Below, piece after piece: positions 18,106 to 27,476 of a stretch of 64,000 nt of DNA (the first letter of the stretch is position 1; each line of letters begins with the position of its first letter). Below the pieces are notes generated by a model. The model was not told the origin of the DNA, searched no databases, and was given only the letters and a program-made list of their open reading frames with translations. The translations under genes and the position numbers were made by a program. The stretch is from a bacterium (GTDB lineage Bacteria > Actinomycetota > Acidimicrobiia > Acidimicrobiales > Ilumatobacteraceae), in contig JAPOKO010000001.1 in NCBI GenBank assembly GCA_029977615.1, positions 83,627-147,626 on the forward strand, read 5' to 3'.

Positions 18106-20376
18106 ATGGCAACCTCGTCGACAGTCACCAAGCCAAGAGACATACTCGGATCAAGTGCACTACGCCCAGATGGTGCTCACAAAGTTCAAGGTAGTTTCGA
18201 ATTCACTTCTGACATGCACGCAGAGAACATGTTGTGGGGTGCAACGCTGCGCTCTCCGCACCCTTATGCGCGAATAGTTTCCATTGATACTTCTGCTGCT
18301 CTTGCTCTTTCGGGCGTCCAATGCGTCATCACTGCGAGCGATGTACCTGGCAAACCTACATACGGTCTCATCAGTAGTGATCAACCAGTCTTTGCACAGG
18401 ATTTCGTTCGTTATATGGGTGAACCAGTTGCAGCCGTAGCTGCCGACCACCCCGAAACATGCAGGCGCGCACTTGCACTCATCAATGTGGTGTACGAGGT
18501 ACTGAATCCATTAACTGATCCTGAAGATGCCGTTTCTGGTGCGCACGATCCGATACACCCAGACGGCAACATCATTCGCCATCAACGCATCATTCGCGGC
18601 GACCAAACCGCGACAGGGCCAATTGTCGTAGAGGGCGAATACGTGATTGGTATGCAAGACCAGGCATTCTTGGGACTGGAAGCCGCACTAGCAATCCCCG
18701 ACCCAGACGGACTTGGCGTCCATCTACACGTGGCAACCCAATGGCTCCACGAAGACTTGTCGCAGATTTCGGCATGTCTCGACCTACCTGCGGAGAAAGT
18801 GCGGCTCACGCTTGGCGGAGTTGGTGGAGCATTTGGTGCTCGCGAAGACATCAGCTTGCAGGTTCACTGCTGCCTACTTGCTCTCAAAGCCGGACGCCCA
18901 ATAAAGATGCAGTACAGCCGCGAGGAAAGCTTCTTCGGCCATGTTCACCGCCATCCAGCAACCATATTCATGCGCCACCACGCAGATGCGAACGGCAAAA
19001 TCATCAAGATCGATGCTCGTTTTGTATTCGACGGCGGCGCGTACACCAGCACATCGCCTGCTGTACTCATCAATGGCATTACGCATACTCAAGGCCCGTA
19101 CAAATGCGACAACGCAACGGTGGATGGCTATGCAGTGCGTACGAACAACCCACCATGCGGTGCGATGCGCGGCTTTGGTGTCGTACAAGCCTGCTTTGCA
19201 CACGAGTCGCAAATGGACAAGATCGCTGCTGCTGTTGGTAAATCACCCGTTGAAGTTCGCTTGATCAATGCAATGGTCACAGGCGATCCGCTCATCACCG
19301 GTCAGATAATGGAAAGCGTTGCTCCAGTTGCTCGCTGCATAACAGAGACCGATGTAATTCCATTGCCTGAACCTCTGGGCACAACCGTGAACGAACTTGC
19401 ACTTCCTGGTGGTAGCGGCCTCACGGCATCGCGATCCAACATCGTTCGTGGAATCGGTTGGGGTGTTTCCATGAAGAACCTCATGTACAGCGAAGGGTTC
19501 GACGATTACGCAACAGCTCGTTGCATTCTGAAAGATGGTGTCGCTTCACTCAAGTTCGCAACATCTGAAGTTGGTCAAGGATTCGTCACGCTTGCTCCAC
19601 AAATTGCGCGAAGCGTGCTTGGTGTTGACGAAGTGATTATTGAACCGATTGATACCCAGATCGGATCTGCTGGATCAACATCAGCGTCACGTCAAACCTG
19701 GATGAGCGGTGGAGCCGTTGATGGCGCATGTCGTCTCGTTCGCGAACGTTTGTTCCATCATGTTGGCAAGATGCATGACATTGATCCTCTGCGTCTGGTA
19801 ATTGACGGCACCGACGTTGTTGATCAATTGGGAACATTCCGAATCTCAGTTGCAGATTCCTCTGACGGAATTGAAATCAGCGAAACATTTGAACACCATC
19901 ATCGCGCCACTGAAGAACTTGACGAGAATGGCCAGGGTAACTGCCATACAGCTTTTGCATTTGTTGCACACAGAGCAGTAGTCGACGTCGACCCCGAACT
20001 CGGCTTGGTCAAAGTGGTGCAGATTGCCACCGCACAGGATGTTGGCAGAGTGTTAAATCCGCTTTCAGCCATCGGACAACTAGAGGGTGGTATTGCACAA
20101 GGCCTTGGCCTTGCGGTCATGGAAGAGATCGTCATGAAAGACGGCAAAGTTCGAAACCCAAGTTTCACCGATTACCTTTTGCCGACTGCGCTTGACGCAC
20201 CCGATGTCATTGCCGTGATGATTGAGGAATACGAACCTCAGGCCCCACTTGGAGCCAAAGGTATTGGTGAGCCACCATGCATTTCGGTTACTCCCGCAAT
20301 TGTCGCCGCCATCAGAAACGCAATCGGAAAAGATATTGAGCGCATTCCAGTGCGCCCACAGGACATCTGTCTTTAG
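18106..20376 (+). CDS. Molybdenum hydroxylase catalytic (large) subunit
   Basis: A 756-residue molybdopterin-binding subunit (ATG at 18106, just after the 2Fe-2S gene). Key patterns are GGVGGAFGARED, GAMRGFGVVQ, the cofactor contact SEVGQGF and the active-site Glu in GAKGIGEPPC. The CoxL-type selanylcysteine loop is not present, so a CO dehydrogenase function is unlikely. It is a second hydroxylase beside the fused XdhD-like enzyme, implying two hydroxylation steps or two substrates. Its 3' end overlaps the convergent helicase gene by 4 bases. Confidence 0.92.
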   Translation: MATSSTVTKPRDILGSSALRPDGAHKVQGSFEFTSDMHAENMLWGATLRSPHPYARIVSIDTSAALALSGVQCVITASDVPGKPTYGLISSDQPVFAQDFVRYMGEPVAAVAADHPETCRRALALINVVYEVLNPLTDPEDAVSGAHDPIHPDGNIIRHQRIIRGDQTATGPIVVEGEYVIGMQDQAFLGLEAALAIPDPDGLGVHLHVATQWLHEDLSQISACLDLPAEKVRLTLGGVGGAFGAREDISLQVHCCLLALKAGRPIKMQYSREESFFGHVHRHPATIFMRHHADANGKIIKIDARFVFDGGAYTSTSPAVLINGITHTQGPYKCDNATVDGYAVRTNNPPCGAMRGFGVVQACFAHESQMDKIAAAVGKSPVEVRLINAMVTGDPLITGQIMESVAPVARCITETDVIPLPEPLGTTVNELALPGGSGLTASRSNIVRGIGWGVSMKNLMYSEGFDDYATARCILKDGVASLKFATSEVGQGFVTLAPQIARSVLGVDEVIIEPIDTQIGSAGSTSASRQTWMSGGAVDGACRLVRERLFHHVGKMHDIDPLRLVIDGTDVVDQLGTFRISVADSSDGIEISETFEHHHRATEELDENGQGNCHTAFAFVAHRAVVDVDPELGLVKVVQIATAQDVGRVLNPLSAIGQLEGGIAQGLGLAVMEEIVMKDGKVRNPSFTDYLLPTALDAPDVIAVMIEEYEPQAPLGAKGIGEPPCISVTPAIVAAIRNAIGKDIERIPVRPQDICL

Positions 20377-21560
20377 TCTGATTCAACCTTCAACAGCGTC
20401 GCAACAACAGCTCCAATTTCGCCTGGGCGGACCGGCTTAGCTGGCTCACTGAGGTCAAAGTTTGGCTCATCGTAGATGACGTCGAATTTCATTCCGCGAC
20501 ACAACGATGTTGTCGTGCGGCGCATTGATTTATCGATCAACGAGATAACAGTTCCCTTCATTCCAGCACGGCCAGTACGACCCGAACGGTGAATGTAGTC
20601 CTTCGGATCTTCCGGCATATCGAAGTGGACAACGACTGGCACTGCGTCAATGTGAATTCCTCGTGCTGCAACGTCTGTAGCAACCATGACGGTTGCCTTT
20701 CCGCGACGGAACTGCTCAAGTGCCTTCTCACGTTGCGCCTGGCTTCGGTTGCCATGAATGACGCATGTGTTAATGCCCATTGATTCAAGATTTCCTGCGA
20801 GTCGATCGGACCCGTGCTTCGTCCGGCAAAACACAATTGCGCGCTCATATTGGGTGGCAATCTCGGCAAGAACTTTCGTACGGTTGTCACGCGACACGTT
20901 CCAAAACAAGTGGTCAATTTCACCCGCATTTTCAGCGGTTGCGACAGCATGGCGCTTCGGCGAGTTCTGGAATTCACGAATCAGCAGGTCAATATCACCA
21001 TCAAGAGTTGCTGAAAACAACAAAGTTTGACGGTTAGTAGTAACCGATCGCATGATTCGCTTGACAGCTGGCATAAACCCCATATCCGCCATTCGGTCTG
21101 CTTCGTCGATGACGGCTACAGCAACTGCACCCAAATCGAGGTCGCGTCGCTTGATCAGGTCTTCCAAACGGCCAGGCGTAGCAACAACAATGCTTGAAGC
21201 GCGAGCAGCTTTTACTTGTGGACCGTATCCGGCACCTCCGTAAACAGCTGAAACTCGAATGTCACTTCCACCACACAACAACGAAATTTCTTTTGCAACC
21301 TGTGCTGCAAGTTCTCGTGTCGGCACTAGCACCAATCCCGTAGGGCGACCCGGACGACTCTTGGTCACCTTTGCTGCGATAGCAATACCGAACGCAAGGG
21401 TTTTCCCCGACCCAGTTGGAGCTTTTCCGCAAATGTCATTACCAGCAAGTGCGTCGGGCAGGGTTGCCTCCTGAACCGGAAAAGGGGATTCAATTCCGCG
21501 TGCAACTAATCCGGAAATAATGTTCTTGGGCACGCCAAGCTCTAACCATGTTTTCGTCAT
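20373..21560 (-). CDS. DEAD-box ATP-dependent RNA helicase
   Basis: A 395-residue helicase core with no long tail. Motifs in order: Q-motif region GIESPFPVQEATLP, APTGSGKT (I), PTRELAAQ (Ia), TPGR (Ib), VIDEADRM (II), SAT in LLFSATL (III), then ATDVAARGIHID (V) and HRSGRTGRAG (VI). Such proteins remodel RNA in ribosome assembly or decay, often in the cold. SD-like GAGGA sits about 7 bases before the ATG. It is convergent with the hydroxylase operon and appears to be its own transcription unit. Confidence 0.92.
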   Translation of the reverse strand: MTKTWLELGVPKNIISGLVARGIESPFPVQEATLPDALAGNDICGKAPTGSGKTLAFGIAIAAKVTKSRPGRPTGLVLVPTRELAAQVAKEISLLCGGSDIRVSAVYGGAGYGPQVKAARASSIVVATPGRLEDLIKRRDLDLGAVAVAVIDEADRMADMGFMPAVKRIMRSVTTNRQTLLFSATLDGDIDLLIREFQNSPKRHAVATAENAGEIDHLFWNVSRDNRTKVLAEIATQYERAIVFCRTKHGSDRLAGNLESMGINTCVIHGNRSQAQREKALEQFRRGKATVMVATDVAARGIHIDAVPVVVHFDMPEDPKDYIHRSGRTGRAGMKGTVISLIDKSMRRTTTSLCRGMKFDVIYDEPNFDLSEPAKPVRPGEIGAVVATLLKVESD

Positions 21561-21623
21561 GAAATTATCCTCGATCTTTATGTGTTGGGGGGTCCTCAGG
21601 TATGTTCCTGTGGTTGTGAAGGG

Positions 21624-22916
21624 CTAGCGACCCAACACACGACGCAAATAGTCGTTTGTGAACACACCCTCGGGATCGAGTTGGTTCCGAACTTCAATAA
21701 AACGCTGATATTCAGGATACAGGCTAGAAATGTCGCTTGCATCGAGATTGTGTATCTTTCCCCAATGTGGTCTTCCTTCGTACTTCCGCAGAATCGCTTC
21801 TACTGCAGCGAAATACTCGGAATACTTAGACCCCTTAAACATATGCACTGCAATGTACGCACTTCGTCGACCAGTTGAAGTTGAAAACGGAATGTCATCG
21901 CCATCCGTGCAACGTACCTCCACAGGAAAACTTACGCGAAACCCACGATCATCAACCATCTTCATTACTTCCCGCAAGGCTGGCGCAAGTGAGTCCAACG
22001 CAATGGAATACTCCATTTCATAAAACTTGACCAGTCGCTTACTACTAAATATTCGATGGCTGATATTCACATACTCATTACGACCAGTTGACGGAAGAAT
22101 GGTTGCCAACCTTGGAATTAACTGCGGGAACAGTCGACCAATTCGACACAAAACTCCGAATGCGTAGTTTTCAAGGAACATTTTGTTGTACCACGTTCTG
22201 AATCTTCCTGGAGAATCAACAGGATCCAAGGTCACATTATTTGCCTTAGTGAGAGCCCATTTCGTGTGCGGAACCCAGTAAAACTCAAAAAAATCGTTTT
22301 CTTCGATTAGGCGTGAAAAATTGTCCAGCACGTAATCGATGCGCATCGGTTGCTCAACAGCGCGAAGATTGAATGCAGGAACGACTCTGAGCGTCACTTC
22401 AGTAATTACACCAAGAGCGCCGAGCGATACTCGCCCACAATGAAAGACGTCTTGATTTTGCTCGGTGCTACATACCAAGGTTTCACCTGTTGCAGTGATC
22501 AACCGGAGTGAATCGATCTGTGCGGCGAGTCCAGTCCGTTGCAAACCCGTGCCATGCGTTGATGTGGAAACGGCTCCGGCAAGCGTTTGATAAGTGACGT
22601 CTCCGAGATTTGGCATGGACAGACTTTGTGCCTCCAAATGGGCATTGAGATCACTCAGAACGATGCCCGCTTGTACTGTTACCAGACCACGGGCGCGATC
22701 AACATCGACGATTCGATTCAACTTGGACAAATCAATCATGATTTCATCTGGCACTGCGATACCCGTGAAACTGTGGCCGGAGCCGACGACCTTCACACGC
22801 TGTTTGCTGTTGACAGCACGCCTCACTACCGCAATGACTTCAGATTCAGAAGAAGGTCTCTCAACTACCGATGGGGACGACTTTTGATTTCCGGCCCAGT
22901 TTTTCCAGATCGGCAT
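21624..22916 (-). CDS. D-arabinono-1,4-lactone / L-gulonolactone oxidase-family FAD enzyme
   Basis: A VAO-type flavoprotein of 430 residues (ATG at 22916). The FAD motif VGSGHSFTGIA contains the His that is covalently flavinylated in this family. The C-terminal HWGKIH is the substrate-site signature of aldonolactone oxidases (ALO, GULO, alditol oxidase). It would oxidise a sugar lactone or polyol with O2 or another acceptor. The start lies 2 bases after the MFS transporter stop, so the two are co-transcribed, hinting that the transporter handles a related compound. Confidence 0.88.
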   Translation of the reverse strand: MPIWKNWAGNQKSSPSVVERPSSESEVIAVVRRAVNSKQRVKVVGSGHSFTGIAVPDEIMIDLSKLNRIVDVDRARGLVTVQAGIVLSDLNAHLEAQSLSMPNLGDVTYQTLAGAVSTSTHGTGLQRTGLAAQIDSLRLITATGETLVCSTEQNQDVFHCGRVSLGALGVITEVTLRVVPAFNLRAVEQPMRIDYVLDNFSRLIEENDFFEFYWVPHTKWALTKANNVTLDPVDSPGRFRTWYNKMFLENYAFGVLCRIGRLFPQLIPRLATILPSTGRNEYVNISHRIFSSKRLVKFYEMEYSIALDSLAPALREVMKMVDDRGFRVSFPVEVRCTDGDDIPFSTSTGRRSAYIAVHMFKGSKYSEYFAAVEAILRKYEGRPHWGKIHNLDASDISSLYPEYQRFIEVRNQLDPEGVFTNDYLRRVLGR

Positions 22917-22918
22917 GC

Positions 22919-24199
22919 TTACTCCTGTTGGGTTCGAACAATATTCAATAGTAAGACAGCCATGAGGATCAAAACGATGAATGTGCCGAGTAGCGAAAGC
23001 CACGGAAATCCGATCGAACTTCGAATGAAGCCACTTGAGAACCCTGCTAATCCGCCAAACAAACTCATGGCTACGTCGGCTGCTCCTTGAACACGAACTC
23101 GCTGTTCAATAGGCACCGAATCGATGAGCAAACTTGACGCGCCGATCAGGCCGAAACTCCAACCGATGCCTAACAACCAAAGAGATGGAAAGAAAACAGC
23201 AGGGTTACTGCCAGCCATGGCTGACATCACCGTGCTCGCGATAAGCACCAAGCAGCCCACAAGCAACGTGTTTAATCTGCCCTTAGTATCGCTGAATCTG
23301 CCAACAAGTGGACTGAACGCGTACATTCCAGCGATGTGCAACGAAATAATATATGCACTGACCGTTTCGTGCCCATGTTCTCTCAGATGCACGGGGGTCA
23401 TGGTCATGACAGCAACCATGGTGACATGCGAAACGACTATGCCATAGAACGCCAATCTGGTGCGTGGTGAAGAAACCAGAAACTGCAAAACACTTGGTCG
23501 TGAATTGTCATCTGTCTGCGTTTTTGCTGATCTTTGGGAAAGGGTTCCTCCGCTAAGAATCAGGGGGTCTGGCTTCAAGCGAAGAGCAACGTTCACGAAT
23601 GACATGATGAAAAACAAACCCGAAAAAACCCAAGGACCTGTATACAGATTCCAACCGAAGAGATTTTGACCAAGGTGTTCGGCTGGCTTGATCAACACTG
23701 GGCCAAGAACTGCACCAAAAGTTGATGCAAAAAGAATACGGCTCATCGCCGAACCACGCTGGTTCGCTTCAGCTAAATCGGTTGCGGCATATCGTGAAAG
23801 CAAATTCGCAGATTGCCCATTTCCAAACAGAAACAATCCAACAAGAAATAAAGTCAAAGACTGAAACTCAACACCACATCCAGCGATCAATCCACCAAGC
23901 AAGGCCAGTGAATATCCGAGCATCAAGCCACGACGTCGACCTTGTCGCAGCATCAAACGCGACAGCAACTGCGCCATAAATGCAGTTCCAACGGTCACCG
24001 TTGCAGAGGCGATACCTCCCCATGGTGTCTTCTGACCGAGCATGTCCTGAATTACGAAAGCACCAACGGTCACCGCTGCAGACAGAGCGGCGGAACCTGC
24101 CATCTGCCCAAGAACGAGGACACGTAGCGTTCGCTTTTGGATCGCCTGCTTTTCAGCTACAGACAAAGCCTCGTGAGATTCAACGATGGCCATTGCCAA
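22919..24199 (-). CDS. Major facilitator superfamily transporter
   Basis: A 426-residue integral membrane protein with about twelve predicted segments in two halves and a cytoplasmic central loop near residues 205-235. The loop between segments 2 and 3 (LMLRQGRRRGLMLGYSL) matches the MFS motif A position, and SPLVGRFSDTKGRLN is its second-half counterpart. The substrate is not deducible. It is transcribed together with the lactone oxidase. Confidence 0.85.
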   Translation of the reverse strand: MAMAIVESHEALSVAEKQAIQKRTLRVLVLGQMAGSAALSAAVTVGAFVIQDMLGQKTPWGGIASATVTVGTAFMAQLLSRLMLRQGRRRGLMLGYSLALLGGLIAGCGVEFQSLTLFLVGLFLFGNGQSANLLSRYAATDLAEANQRGSAMSRILFASTFGAVLGPVLIKPAEHLGQNLFGWNLYTGPWVFSGLFFIMSFVNVALRLKPDPLILSGGTLSQRSAKTQTDDNSRPSVLQFLVSSPRTRLAFYGIVVSHVTMVAVMTMTPVHLREHGHETVSAYIISLHIAGMYAFSPLVGRFSDTKGRLNTLLVGCLVLIASTVMSAMAGSNPAVFFPSLWLLGIGWSFGLIGASSLLIDSVPIEQRVRVQGAADVAMSLFGGLAGFSSGFIRSSIGFPWLSLLGTFIVLILMAVLLLNIVRTQQE

Positions 24200-24212
24200 A
24201 GACTACAAAAAA

Positions 24213-24299
24213 TGGTGTCGAAGAGGGGACTTGAACCCCTACGCCCTTTCGAGCGCCAGCCCCTCAAGCTGGTGCGTCTGCCAATTTCGCCACTCCGAC
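24213..24299 (-). tRNA. tRNA-Leu (GAG)
   Basis: An 87-base tRNA including an encoded CCA. The acceptor stem GTCGGAG pairs with CTTCGAC (one G-T wobble) followed by discriminator A and CCA. The anticodon arm is CCAGC-TTGAGGG-GCTGG, giving anticodon GAG. The long variable arm (GCTCGAAAGGGC region) and the T-arm GGGGTTCAAGTCCCC complete the class II leucine structure. Confidence 0.97.
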
Positions 24300-24332
24300 G
24301 TGGTACTTGATTTTACCTCTGATCTGGCTCGC

Positions 24333-24569
24333 TTATGCGAGAAACATTCCGAGAGCAACAACGGTAATCACCCATACAAGAGCAAACACAGTCGTTATTC
24401 GATTGAGGTTACGCTCTGCGGCCGCAGACCCCAGTGCTGCTCCACCCCCACCTCCGAACATGTCGCTCAAACCTCCGCCTCGGCCACTGTGTAGCAAAAC
24501 TCCAGTTACGAGGGCAACAAGTGAAAGAACGTTGATAACGATGGTGACGATGGTGATGAAATTACGCAC
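24333..24569 (-). CDS. secG: Preprotein translocase subunit SecG
   Basis: A 78-residue accessory subunit of the SecYEG channel. Two hydrophobic helices (about 5-25 and 55-77) flank the conserved loop LLHSGRGGGLSDMFGG. In actinobacteria it normally follows gap-pgk-tpiA directly. Here a five-gene peptide importer separates it from tpiA, and secG begins 32 bases after the last importer gene. Confidence 0.95.
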   Translation of the reverse strand: MRNFITIVTIVINVLSLVALVTGVLLHSGRGGGLSDMFGGGGGAALGSAAAERNLNRITTVFALVWVITVVALGMFLA

Positions 24570-24601
24570 GGGTGAATCCTACCGATTAGGAGAAGTAACG
24601 A

Positions 24602-25582
24602 CTATTCCGGGAAGTGGCAAGCCGATTGCTGCCCTGCAGACCGAACTACCAACTGAGGTTCCTCAGATGCACACAAATCGGTGGCCTTCCAACAACGGGT
24701 ACGGAAACGGCATCCAGTTGGTGGGTTGACTGGCGAAGGAACGTCTCCTTCAAGCATGATGCGATGACGAGACCGCTCAACCTTTGGATCTGGCAACGGA
24801 ACAGCAGACAGCAATGCCTTCGTATACGGGTGGGTTGGATTCCGATACACCGCATCCTTATCACCTATTTCAACAATCTTTCCTAGATACATCACTGCAA
24901 CTTGATCAGCAATGTGTCGAACGACGGAGAGATCGTGCGCAATGAAGATATACGACATGCCCAAACGCTTTTGCAAGTCAGCGAATAGGTTCACCACTCC
25001 AGCTTGAATACTGACATCCAGTGCCGATACCGGCTCGTCAAGAACAATCAGCTTTTGGTCGAGAGCTAGAGCACGTGCAATTCCAACACGCTGTCTCTGC
25101 CCGCCCGAAAACTCGTGAGGAAATCGTTTTGCATGGTCAGACGCAAGACCCACTAAATCAAGTAACTCAGCAACCTTTTCTTCATGATTTCCTGAAACAC
25201 CTTGAACTACTAAAGGCTCTGAAATTGAACTTCCAACAGTCATCTTTGGATCCAACGAAGCAAACGGATCTTGAAACACGATCTGCATCTGCTTGCGTAC
25301 TTCACGCAACTGCTCAAAACTCATCTTTGTGAGATCTTGACCTTCAAAAATTACTTCGCCCGAAGTTGGCTGGATCAGTTGCAAAATTGATCTTCCAACT
25401 GTTGTCTTTCCGGATCCTGACTCTCCCACCAACCCAAGTGTTTGCCCTACCTTCACATCAAAAGAAACTTCGGCGACAGCTTGAACTATGCGCTTGGTCT
25501 TTCGAATGCCACTGCTCGCACGAAGTTCAAAGTTCTTCACCAAATTTCGGACACTGAGAAGGGCGTCAGTTTGGCTATTCAC
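24602..25582 (-). CDS. Peptide-type ABC importer, ATP-binding subunit (OppF/DppF class)
   Basis: A 326-residue ATPase with Walker A VGESGSGKTT near residue 53, signature FSGGQRQRVG, Walker B LIVLDEPVSALD and the H-loop in FIAHDLS. The C-terminal oligopeptide-transporter extension has a cysteine-bearing motif (CRFRTRC...C...C) typical of OppF/DppF. It overlaps the paired OppD-like gene by 4 bases. Confidence 0.94.
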   Translation of the reverse strand: MNSQTDALLSVRNLVKNFELRASSGIRKTKRIVQAVAEVSFDVKVGQTLGLVGESGSGKTTVGRSILQLIQPTSGEVIFEGQDLTKMSFEQLREVRKQMQIVFQDPFASLDPKMTVGSSISEPLVVQGVSGNHEEKVAELLDLVGLASDHAKRFPHEFSGGQRQRVGIARALALDQKLIVLDEPVSALDVSIQAGVVNLFADLQKRLGMSYIFIAHDLSVVRHIADQVAVMYLGKIVEIGDKDAVYRNPTHPYTKALLSAVPLPDPKVERSRHRIMLEGDVPSPVNPPTGCRFRTRCWKATDLCASEEPQLVVRSAGQQSACHFPE

Positions 25583-26559
25583 GACACTCTTCCAATACGA
25601 AGTTCATCAGCACAAATGCAAGACGTGAACAGGTCATCATATGGAGTAAGAGGCGGCAAGGATACGTTGCAAGATTCTGTCGCGTGCTGGCATCGTGGAG
25701 CGAAGCCACATCCAGATGGCGGAGCAAGCATGTTCGGAGGGAACCCTGCAATTGGTTGCAAGCGCTCAATACCTTCATGCGGCAGAGAAGACAAAAGTCC
25801 ACGCGTATACGGATGACTTGGATGATCAAAAATTGATTGCACCGAACCGCTTTCAACATTTCGACCTGCATACATCACATTCACGCTGTCTGCGACTCGC
25901 GCAATTACTCCCAAGTCATGGGTAATGAGCACGACAGCTGTACCAAAAGTTTGTTGCACTCGCTGAATTACTTCAAGGATTTGGGCCTGCACGGTGACGT
26001 CGAGGGCTGTTGTTGGTTCATCGGCGATCAACACCTTTGGGTTATTAGCTATTGCCATTGCAATTACTACTCGTTGACGCATACCGCCAGAAAATTCGTG
26101 AGGATATTGGCGAGCGCGTTCATCTGGTTGAGGAATTCCAACGATCTCTAACAGTTCAACTGCCTTCTTCTCGGCATCATGAGTATTTATGTCCTGGTGA
26201 GACTGAATCATCTCGACTATTTGATCACCCACTCGATGCACAGGGTTCAGTGCCGACAATGGGTCTTGGAAAACCATTGCCAATGACTTACCGCGTACCG
26301 AACGAATCGCTTTGCGCTTTGCTCCGATCAATTCTTCGCCGTCCAACTTCACGCTGCCCGAGATCGTTGCGCTTTTAGGTAAAAGACCCATGGCAGCGAG
26401 GAACGAAACTGACTTACCTGACCCTGATTCCCCTACTACACCAAGAATTTGTCCCGGTTCTACGTCTACATCGATCCCGCGGACTGCCTTTAACTCACCC
26501 AATTGCGTGTTAAAGGTAACGCGAAGATCACGAATTTGAAGTACAGAATTTGACATCAT
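25579..26559 (-). CDS. Peptide-type ABC importer, ATP-binding subunit (OppD/DppD class)
   Basis: A 326-residue ATPase. Walker A is VGESGSGKSV, the signature is FSGGMRQRV, Walker B is VLIADEPTTALD and the H-loop is LITHDLGV. The C-terminal extension shows the CGFAPRCQHA...C pattern that in this family can bind an Fe-S cluster. Its ATG overlaps the stop of the permease upstream (ATGA). With the OppF-like subunit it powers import through the two permeases. Confidence 0.94.
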   Translation of the reverse strand: MMSNSVLQIRDLRVTFNTQLGELKAVRGIDVDVEPGQILGVVGESGSGKSVSFLAAMGLLPKSATISGSVKLDGEELIGAKRKAIRSVRGKSLAMVFQDPLSALNPVHRVGDQIVEMIQSHQDINTHDAEKKAVELLEIVGIPQPDERARQYPHEFSGGMRQRVVIAMAIANNPKVLIADEPTTALDVTVQAQILEVIQRVQQTFGTAVVLITHDLGVIARVADSVNVMYAGRNVESGSVQSIFDHPSHPYTRGLLSSLPHEGIERLQPIAGFPPNMLAPPSGCGFAPRCQHATESCNVSLPPLTPYDDLFTSCICADELRIGRVS

Positions 26560-27476
26560 TTACCTGCATCCATTCGAGGATCTGTTGCGTCGCGAAGCGC
26601 ATCACCGATGAAGTTGATGCACAATGAAATGACGACAAGGACTAAACACGGAAATAGCGCAATCCACCAAAAACCAGTTTGCACCGCACCCTTAGCTTGC
26701 CCAACCAACAGCCCAAGTGAAGTTGCACCCGCTCCAGGTTGTGGTCCATATCCAAAGAAGGACAGTGTGGCTTCGCCTGAAATAGCACCGACAACCGAAA
26801 AAGTGAGAGCAACCATGATTGGTCCGATGGAGTTAGGTATCAGGTGACGCTTGATGATGTACGAACGCGATGCTCCAGATGCACGAGCCGCCTCAATGAA
26901 TTCTCGCTCCTTAAGAGCCAACACTTGACCACGGACAATTCGAGCAACACCCATCCATCCAAAAAATGACAGTAAGAAAATGATGAAGCGCAGCGAGCTC
27001 ACTTCACCAACAATGAAGGTAAGCCACTCAATTGAACCAAACATGTTTCTCACAACGAGCAACGCGACCAAGAATGGGAAGGCAAGGAATAGATCAGTAA
27101 CGCGCATAATTACGTCGTCAAATCGACCTCCACGGAAGCCAGCTACCGCCCCAACGACACAGCCAACAAACACCGAGATGAATGCGCTGAACAGTCCGAT
27201 GAGTAGCGACACTCTGGTGCCATAAATAAGACGGCTATACAAATCGCGACCAATGTCATCCGTACCAAGCCAAGCGAGTTTCGAAGGTGGAAGGTACGAA
27301 TTAGGCGGTGCCTTTACAGATTCGTTCACTCCGTAACGCGCAGTCAAGGGTGAAAGTACGATCGCAAGCACCAGGAATCCCAAAATCGCACTACACACAA
27401 GCGCGGCCTTATGGCTGGCGAATCGCTTCCAAGCCATTTGACGTGGACTCATCGTAGGAATCGCTGTTTTAGTCAA
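26556..27476 (-). CDS. Peptide-type ABC importer permease (OppC/DppC class)
   Basis: A permease with about six membrane segments and the ABC-contact EAA loop around EAARASGASRSYIIKRHLIP. I favour TTG at 27476 as start: a GAGGA element lies 6 bases upstream and it overlaps the OppB-like stop by 8 bases, giving 306 residues. ATG at 27452 has no such site, and the longer frame from 27548 lies well inside the upstream gene. The N-terminal OppC signature (a first helix followed by a large extracytoplasmic loop) is present. Confidence 0.9.
   Translation of the reverse strand: MTKTAIPTMSPRQMAWKRFASHKAALVCSAILGFLVLAIVLSPLTARYGVNESVKAPPNSYLPPSKLAWLGTDDIGRDLYSRLIYGTRVSLLIGLFSAFISVFVGCVVGAVAGFRGGRFDDVIMRVTDLFLAFPFLVALLVVRNMFGSIEWLTFIVGEVSSLRFIIFLLSFFGWMGVARIVRGQVLALKEREFIEAARASGASRSYIIKRHLIPNSIGPIMVALTFSVVGAISGEATLSFFGYGPQPGAGATSLGLLVGQAKGAVQTGFWWIALFPCLVLVVISLCINFIGDALRDATDPRMDAGK

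Noticed and set aside
18106-20376. Large subunit as aerobic CO dehydrogenase (CoxL)
   Set aside because: Gene order FAD-FeS-Mo is similar, but the diagnostic CoxL active-site Cys loop is not visible.
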